DNA of 11,386 nucleotides from assembly GCA_030523505.1 (NCBI GenBank), contig JAUNIK010000044.1:1-11386 (forward strand). The letters are read 5' to 3'. The position numbers and the translations under genes are program-made. The stretch comes from Prevotellaceae bacterium (GTDB taxonomy: Bacteria > Bacteroidota > Bacteroidia > Bacteroidales > Bacteroidaceae). This document shows positions 6,436 to 11,386 of the stretch, in pieces (within the stretch, counting starts at the first letter, position 1; every line of letters starts with the position of its first letter). The notes beneath the pieces are model-generated. The model did no database searches, had not been told where the DNA came from, and was given only the letters and a program-made list of their open reading frames with translations.

Positions 6436-7773
6436 ATGAAACAAAAACCTGACATGAGTTTCTGGGGATTATGGAACCTCAGTTTCGGATTCTTTGGAGT
6501 GCAGATTGCTTATGCTCTCCAGAGTGCAAACATTTCACGAATCTTCGCCACTCTCGGCGCTGATCCTCACCAATTGAGCTTTTTCTGGATTCTTCCACCA
6601 CTGATGGGTATGATCGTCCAGCCATTGGTGGGACTGTTCTCTGACAAGACCTGGTGCCGCTGGGGACGCCGCATTCCTTACCTGTTCATCGGTGCTATCA
6701 TCGCCGTTGCAGTGATGATAATGCTTCCTAATGCTGGTTCTTTGGGACTGACAACACAAGTGGTGCTTTGGGGATTGACCGGTTCAATGATGTTTGGACT
6801 GTTCTCATTGATGTTCCTCGACACAAGCATCAACATCGCCATGCAGCCTTTCAAGATGATGGTTGGCGACATGGTGAACAACAAGCAGAAGACTCAGGCA
6901 TACTCTATCCAGTCATTCCTCTGCAATGCGGGTAGCGTTGTGGGCTATCTGTTCCCTTACATATTCACATTCCTCGGAGTGCAGAACATAGCACCAGAAG
7001 GTGTCATTCCAAACTCGGTAATCTATTCATTCTATATCGGTGCGGCAATCCTCATCCTTTGTGTCATCTACACCACTTTCAAGGTGAAGGAATATACACC
7101 TGAGCAGATGGCAGAATATTCAGGCGAGGCCGAAGAGGATAGCACAGAGGCTGTCGTAGAAAAGCCTGCAAGCAAGAAACCTTCGATCGGATACACATTC
7201 GTGTCAATCGGTCTTGTACAGTTCTTCTGCTGGGCTGCATTCATGTATATGTGGACATATTCGACTGGCGCTATCGCTGACCAGTGTTGGGGTACCACCG
7301 ATGTGCATTCTGAAGGTTATCAGGAGGCAGGCAACTGGAATGGTGTTGTCTATGCCATTCAGGCTGTGGGCAGTGTTCTCTGGGCTGCTTTCATCCCATT
7401 CCTGTCGAAAATGCTCCATTCCGACAAACTGGCTTATAGCTTGAGCTTGCTGCTCGGTGGTCTGGGATTCATCAGTATGCTCTGGGTAACCAATCAGTAT
7501 GTGCTCTTCGGCAGTTATCTGCTCGTTGGATGCGGTTGGGCAGCAATGCTTGCATTCCCATTCGTGTTCTTCACCAATGCTCTTCAGGGCAACCCAAAGA
7601 TGGGCACATATCTCGGTCTCTTCAATTGCACAATATGTCTTCCACAGATTGTCGCTGCCGTTTGTGGTGGTGCAATCCTCGGAATGGTGGGTAGTCAGGT
7701 CATGATGCTTTGCGTATCAGGTATCCTGCTCTGCTTAGGTGCTGTTGCTGTGTTTGCTATCAAAGAAAAATAA
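6436..7773 (+). CDS. MFS/GPH-type (SLC45-like) inner-membrane maltose or maltodextrin transporter
   Basis: This 445-residue protein is strongly hydrophobic, with about 12 predicted membrane helices. Between helices 2 and 3 it has the motif GLFSDKTWCRWGRRIPY (residues 67-82), the hallmark of sugar-cation symporters related to plant sucrose carriers and SLC45. The block MQPFKMMVGDMVN (136-148) is the matching signature further on. A charged, acidic loop (about 222-257, with GEAEEDSTEA) separates the two six-helix halves and should be cytoplasmic. The second half starts at FVSIGLVQFFCWAAFMYMWTY. The expected role is proton- or sodium-coupled uptake of maltose or short maltodextrins from periplasm to cytoplasm, supplying malQ, whose start is only 13 bp downstream. 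The tight spacing indicates cotranscription with malQ. Substrate choice is inferred from context; sucrose or another alpha-glucoside cannot be excluded from sequence. The start gives a normal N-terminus (PDMSFWGLWNLSFGFFGVQ) seen in this family. Confidence 0.9.
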   Translation: MKQKPDMSFWGLWNLSFGFFGVQIAYALQSANISRIFATLGADPHQLSFFWILPPLMGMIVQPLVGLFSDKTWCRWGRRIPYLFIGAIIAVAVMIMLPNAGSLGLTTQVVLWGLTGSMMFGLFSLMFLDTSINIAMQPFKMMVGDMVNNKQKTQAYSIQSFLCNAGSVVGYLFPYIFTFLGVQNIAPEGVIPNSVIYSFYIGAAILILCVIYTTFKVKEYTPEQMAEYSGEAEEDSTEAVVEKPASKKPSIGYTFVSIGLVQFFCWAAFMYMWTYSTGAIADQCWGTTDVHSEGYQEAGNWNGVVYAIQAVGSVLWAAFIPFLSKMLHSDKLAYSLSLLLGGLGFISMLWVTNQYVLFGSYLLVGCGWAAMLAFPFVFFTNALQGNPKMGTYLGLFNCTICLPQIVAAVCGGAILGMVGSQVMMLCVSGILLCLGAVAVFAIKEK

Positions 7774-7786
7774 ATACATATAATAT

Positions 7787-10468
7787 ATGAAACTGAATTT
7801 CAATATAGAATACCATACTGTCTATGGTGAACAGCTTGTTCTCAACCTTCAGGAAAACGGTAAGGTTGTGCAGTATCGTATGGGCACAACTGACGGTCTT
7901 CACTGGACATGTCATCTCAACAAACAGCGTCTTGCAAAGGGCGCAGTGCTTAACTATTTCTATTCTGTCGATTGCGACGGAAACGAGCAGCGCCACGAGT
8001 GGCTTACCGAGCCTCACCGCCTGGAGATGAATGCTGAAAAGGCCACAAACTATAATATATACGATCGCTGGACATCGATGCCTGAGGATGCTTATCTCTA
8101 CAGTTCTGCTTTCACTGATTGTGTAAACCGTCGCGAGCGTCACGAACTGAAGAAGACCGAATACAGTAAGACTGTTAAAATTAAGGTACGCGCGCCACAA
8201 CTGCGCGCAGGCGAGACATTGGCAGTCGTTGGTGGTTGCGAGAGCCTCGGACTCTGGGACCTGTCGAAGGCGGTGAAGATGGAAGAGCAGAACTACAACG
8301 AATGGGTTGTGGATGTTGACGCTGCTCCATTCTTCGACCAGAAAGTTGACATGAAGTTTGTTGTCATCAACGACAACTGGGAGGTAGCTCCTATCTGGGA
8401 AACCGGCGACAACCGTACTCTCGAAGTTCCGGGAATGCTGGCAAACGAAGTGGTTGTATATGAACTCGACCAGGCTTTCTTCCCATTCCCTAACCGTCGT
8501 CTGGCAGGTACTCTCGTACCGGTATTCTCTCTCCGCAGTGAGGGAAGTTTCGGTGTGGGCGACTTCGGCGATTTGAAGATGATGATCGACTATGTACATT
8601 CCACAGGTCAGCGTGTACTTCAGGTATTGCCTATCAACGACTCCACTGTGACTCACACATGGACCGACTCTTATCCATATAGTTGTATTTCAATCTTTGC
8701 GCTCCATCCTCAGTATGTAGATTTGCGTCAGTTGCCAGCCTTGAAGGACAAGGAAGCTGCCGAGCGCTTTGCAAAACTGCAGAAGGAGTTGAACGCATTG
8801 TCACAGATTGACTATGAGGCAGTGAACAACAGCAAGACTGAATACCTCAGATTGCTCTTTGCTCAGGAAGGAAAAAAGATGATGGCAGGCGAGGAATACA
8901 AGGCATTCTTTGCAGAAACTCAAGAGTGGCTTGTGCCATATGCACAGTATTGCTATCTGCGCGATTTGAACGGTACTGCTGATTTCTCACAGTGGCCTGA
9001 CCACAACCAGTGGGACGAGAGTGAGCGCAAGGCGTTGAGCAATTCACGCACCAAGGCATACAAGAATGTGGAATTCTACTATTTCGTGCAGTTCATCCTG
9101 AACACCCAGATGCACTCTGCCCACGAATACGCAAGCCATAAGCACATCATCCTCAAGGGTGATATTCCTATCGGTGTGAACCGTCACGGTTGCGATGTAT
9201 GGATGGAACCAAAATATTTCCACATGAACGGTCAGGCTGGTGCTCCACCAGATGATTTCTCTGTGGATGGCCAGAACTGGGGATTCCCTACATACAACTG
9301 GGATGAGATGGTGGCCGACAACTGCCAGTGGTGGGTGCGTCGCTTCCGCAACATGCAGAAATTCTTCGATGCATACCGTATCGACCATGTGCTTGGATTC
9401 TTCCGTATCTGGGAGATTCCAATCGAGAGCGTTCACGGTTTGCTGGGCCAATTCTCACCATCGCTCGGCATGAGCGTGGAGGAGATTGAGAGCTACGGAT
9501 TGCATTTCCAGGAGGAGCATTTCACAAAGCCTTTCATCACAGAATGGATGCTCGACCGCATCTTTGGCGGGATGAAGGATATGGTGAAGAAGGAGTTCCT
9601 CAATGTGGCACACGATGATGTGTACGACATCAAACCAGAGTTTGACACCCAGCGCAAGATCGAGGCATATTTCGCAGGTCAGACAACCCCTGAGGCTGTG
9701 CTTATCCGCGATGGTTTGTACTCGCTGGTGAGCAATGTTCTGTTCCTGCGCGACAAGAAGGACGAGAACAAGTTCCACCCACGTATCACTGCCCAGCTGA
9801 GCCTTATCTACGAGTCACTGTGGGATTGCGACAAGGATCCGTTCAACAATCTATACAATGATTATTATTATCGTCGAAACAACCAGTTCTGGTATCGTGA
9901 GGCAGCGAAGAAACTGCCAAAGTTGGTTCAGGCAACACGCATGCTCGTTTGTGCCGAGGACCTCGGAATGGTGCCAGACTGCGTGCCTTGGATTATGGAT
10001 GAGCAGAAGATTCTCTCGCTCGAAATCCAGTCGATGCCAAAGGATCCGAAAGTTCGCTTCGGCTATCTCTCGCGCAATCCATACCGCTCGGTAGCAACCA
10101 TCACCACCCATGATATGTCAACACTCCGTCAGTGGTGGGATGAGGATTATGAGCGCACACAGGACTATTTCAACAATATGCTCCACAACCAGGGCGAGGC
10201 TCCTCATCCAATGCCGGGTTGGGTTGCGAAGGATGTGGTTGCACAGCATCTGAGTTGTCCTTCAATGCTCGCAGTGATCAGTATTCAGGACTGGCTGGCT
10301 ATCGATGAGGATATCCGACTTGCCGATGCTGATGCCGAGCGAATCAATATTCCTGCAAATCCTAAGCACTACTGGCGTTACCGTATGCATATCAGCCTCG
10401 AAGATCTCATGAAGAATGAGGCATTCTGCGGTAAGGTGAGAGCAATGGTTAGTGAGGCGGGAAGATAA
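7787..10468 (+). CDS. malQ: 4-alpha-glucanotransferase (GH77, DPE2-like, two CBM20-like domains)
   Basis: The 893-residue length far exceeds classical MalQ or amylomaltase (500-700) and resembles plant cytosolic DPE2. Two N-terminal starch-binding domains precede the catalytic part: a divergent one at about 1-95, and a clear CBM20 at about 127-220 with VVGGCESLGLWD and ending in WETGDNRTLEVP. The GH77 barrel begins near 240 (AGTLVPVFSLRSEGSFGVGDFGDL). Catalytic residues can be placed: nucleophile Asp533 (YRIDHVLGFFRIWE), acid/base Glu724 (CAEDLG) and Asp776 (THDMSTLRQWW). The 191-residue gap between Asp533 and Glu724 is far longer than the roughly 50 of simple amylomaltases, so an insertion of about 140 residues splits the domain, as in DPE2. 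No signal peptide is seen, so it is cytoplasmic. It transfers alpha-1,4-glucosyl units between maltose and maltodextrins, releasing glucose. It is 13 bp after the MFS gene and 69 bp before pulA, in one likely operon. All catalytic residues are present. Confidence 0.95.
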   Translation: MKLNFNIEYHTVYGEQLVLNLQENGKVVQYRMGTTDGLHWTCHLNKQRLAKGAVLNYFYSVDCDGNEQRHEWLTEPHRLEMNAEKATNYNIYDRWTSMPEDAYLYSSAFTDCVNRRERHELKKTEYSKTVKIKVRAPQLRAGETLAVVGGCESLGLWDLSKAVKMEEQNYNEWVVDVDAAPFFDQKVDMKFVVINDNWEVAPIWETGDNRTLEVPGMLANEVVVYELDQAFFPFPNRRLAGTLVPVFSLRSEGSFGVGDFGDLKMMIDYVHSTGQRVLQVLPINDSTVTHTWTDSYPYSCISIFALHPQYVDLRQLPALKDKEAAERFAKLQKELNALSQIDYEAVNNSKTEYLRLLFAQEGKKMMAGEEYKAFFAETQEWLVPYAQYCYLRDLNGTADFSQWPDHNQWDESERKALSNSRTKAYKNVEFYYFVQFILNTQMHSAHEYASHKHIILKGDIPIGVNRHGCDVWMEPKYFHMNGQAGAPPDDFSVDGQNWGFPTYNWDEMVADNCQWWVRRFRNMQKFFDAYRIDHVLGFFRIWEIPIESVHGLLGQFSPSLGMSVEEIESYGLHFQEEHFTKPFITEWMLDRIFGGMKDMVKKEFLNVAHDDVYDIKPEFDTQRKIEAYFAGQTTPEAVLIRDGLYSLVSNVLFLRDKKDENKFHPRITAQLSLIYESLWDCDKDPFNNLYNDYYYRRNNQFWYREAAKKLPKLVQATRMLVCAEDLGMVPDCVPWIMDEQKILSLEIQSMPKDPKVRFGYLSRNPYRSVATITTHDMSTLRQWWDEDYERTQDYFNNMLHNQGEAPHPMPGWVAKDVVAQHLSCPSMLAVISIQDWLAIDEDIRLADADAERINIPANPKHYWRYRMHISLEDLMKNEAFCGKVRAMVSEAGR

Positions 10469-10469
10469 A

Positions 10470-10509
10470 GGGCCTCACCCCCAGCCCCTCTCCCACAAGG
10501 AGAGGGGAG
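10470..10509. repeat. GC-rich palindromic repeat after malQ (copy B)
   Basis: Just after the malQ stop, a GGCCTCACCCCCAG lead-in is followed by CCCCTCTCC (10485-10493) and GGAGAGGGG (10499-10507), a perfect 9-bp stem around a CACAA loop. Lead-in and stem resemble copy A at 6345-6376, so both probably belong to one dispersed palindromic family. Five T residues occur at 10519-10523, 11 bases after the stem, which is too far for a standard intrinsic terminator. The element fills most of the 69-bp gap before pulA and might dampen read-through or stabilise the malQ mRNA end. Confidence 0.65.
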
Positions 10510-10537
10510 TAATTAGTGTTTTTAATAGAACAAAACA

Positions 10538-11386
10538 ATGAAGAAAATAATCCTATCAATAATGATGATGATTCCTCTTTTCGCTTCAGCACAGACAGTC
10601 TTCAACGAAGTTGAGTACTCGAGCGAGAAGACCGTGTTCCATCTTAATGCGCCAAAGATTCCTATACTTCGCATATACAGCAAGGCTGACGACAAGACAC
10701 CTGCCAAGACGCTGAAAATGAAGCGTATAGGCAAAGATTGCTGGGAGGCTTCGGTGAAGAATCTGGCACCAAACACCTATTATACATTCGACATAGGCAA
10801 GGGCGAATGTCCAGGCGTTTTTGCCAAGGCTGTGTCGGTGAACGGCAAACGTGGCTGTGTGATCGACATGCAGAACACCAATCCTGAGGGCTGGGAGAAA
10901 GACCGCCAGTTGAAGACTGCCTCGCCATGCGACCTCGTGATATACGAGATGCACCATCGCGATTTCTCTATCGATGCTTCTTCGGGCATTGAGAATGGTG
11001 GAAAGTTCATTGCCCTGGAGGATCCGAAGGCGCTCAACCACCTGAAGGCTCTGGGCATCAATGCAGTGCATATCCTGCCTTCGTTCGACTTCGCCACTAT
11101 CGATGAGACAAACCTCGGCGAGAATAAATACAACTGGGGCTATGACCCACTGAACTATAATGTGCCTGAGGGTTCATATTCAACCAATCCTTATTCGCCT
11201 GAAGCCCGTATCAATGAGTTCAAGCGCATGGTGATGGCTCTCCACAAGGCTGGCATCCGTGTCATCCTCGATGTGGTATATAACCATTGCAATAATGTGG
11301 ACGGCAGCAATTTCCAGCGCACATATCCTGATTATTACTATCGTCTGGCTGAAAAGGGCAAGGGTGTTTCGGGTGGCATTGAGCAG
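10538..11386 (+). CDS. pulA: Type I pullulanase, exported, N-terminal 283 residues (runs off right edge)
   Basis: The frame opens at ATG 10538 and continues to the window end without a stop. It starts with a Sec signal peptide (MKK, a hydrophobic Met/Ile-rich core, then FASA-Q, cleavage after residue 18). There is no lipobox cysteine, so the mature enzyme should be periplasmic. Residues about 20-115 form a compact beta domain in the position of the CBM48-like N-terminal domain. The catalytic GH13 part starts near 128 (SPCDLVIYEMHHRDFS) and contains LGINAVHILPSFDFATIDE. YNWGYDP at 198-204 is the pullulanase type I signature, and DVVYNH at 245-250 is GH13 conserved region I. The nucleophile and acid/base regions lie beyond the edge. 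It hydrolyses alpha-1,6 branch points of pullulan and branched maltodextrins. It follows malQ by 69 bp in the same direction and starts after an A-rich leader without a Shine-Dalgarno. Cys251 stands where many pullulanases have Thr after VVYNH. A related GH13 debranching enzyme is the main alternative. Confidence 0.92.
   Translation, partial: MKKIILSIMMMIPLFASAQTVFNEVEYSSEKTVFHLNAPKIPILRIYSKADDKTPAKTLKMKRIGKDCWEASVKNLAPNTYYTFDIGKGECPGVFAKAVSVNGKRGCVIDMQNTNPEGWEKDRQLKTASPCDLVIYEMHHRDFSIDASSGIENGGKFIALEDPKALNHLKALGINAVHILPSFDFATIDETNLGENKYNWGYDPLNYNVPEGSYSTNPYSPEARINEFKRMVMALHKAGIRVILDVVYNHCNNVDGSNFQRTYPDYYYRLAEKGKGVSGGIEQ

Noticed and set aside
7760..8656. 298-residue open frame antisense to the start of malQ
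   Set aside because: It lies opposite a clearly coding GH77 gene with CBM20 motifs. Its translation is rich in Val, Leu, Cys and His with no recognisable domain, as expected from the reverse of codon-biased coding DNA.
9044..9451. 135-residue open frame antisense to the malQ catalytic region
   Set aside because: It is opposite the conserved RIDH region and has no family features.
10586..11071. 161-residue open frame antisense to pulA
   Set aside because: The plus strand encodes the signal peptide, N-terminal domain and pullulanase motifs, so the antisense frame is incidental.
1..11386. Signs of a mobile element, phage, CRISPR array or tRNA
   Set aside because: There is no transposase or integrase, no regularly spaced repeat series and no cloverleaf. 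The gene set is a coherent polysaccharide utilisation locus.

Overview
This window looks like chromosomal DNA from a Bacteroidales bacterium, most likely a Prevotella-type (Prevotellaceae) gut or oral species. The evidence is a SusC/SusD/SusE outer-membrane trio, a CBM20-bearing GH77 enzyme typical of this phylum, AT-rich intergenic DNA with matches to the Bacteroidetes -7 promoter box (TAnnTTTG), and a general lack of Shine-Dalgarno sequences. The genus is an inference from gene content and sequence style; no marker gene is present.

The locus is a divergent starch/maltodextrin utilisation cluster. On the minus strand, read from about 5031 leftwards, are susC (TonB-dependent transporter, 1031 aa), susD (glycan-binding surface lipoprotein, 511 aa) and the start of susE (surface lipoprotein, cut by the left edge after 111 codons). 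susC and susD are 18 bp apart. susD and susE are 48 bp apart, with a perfect hairpin in the gap.

On the plus strand from 5313 are a LacI-family regulator (342 aa), an MFS sugar transporter of the GPH/SLC45-like type (445 aa), a large DPE2-like 4-alpha-glucanotransferase (malQ, 893 aa, two N-terminal CBM20-like domains and an insertion in the catalytic domain), and the first 283 codons of a secreted type I pullulanase (pulA, cut by the right edge). The 281-bp region at 5032-5312 separates the two arms. It holds candidate promoters for both directions and a LacI-type pseudo-palindrome at 5217-5230.

Inferred pathway: SusD and SusE capture malto-oligosaccharides at the cell surface and SusC imports them across the outer membrane. 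The exported pullulanase removes alpha-1,6 branches in the periplasm. The MFS carrier moves maltose or short maltodextrins into the cytoplasm, where MalQ disproportionates them. The LacI protein probably senses an intracellular sugar and controls both arms. No surface alpha-amylase (SusG-like) or SusR-like regulator is in the window; an amylase could lie beyond either edge.

Two related GC-rich palindromic elements, shaped like dispersed intergenic repeats, follow the stop codons of the LacI and malQ genes. I found no RNA genes, CRISPR arrays, insertion sequences or phage genes. This is mainly a well-understood type of system. The points worth a second look are the regulatory DNA, the palindromic repeats, the unusually strong Shine-Dalgarno before susD, and the architecture of MalQ.
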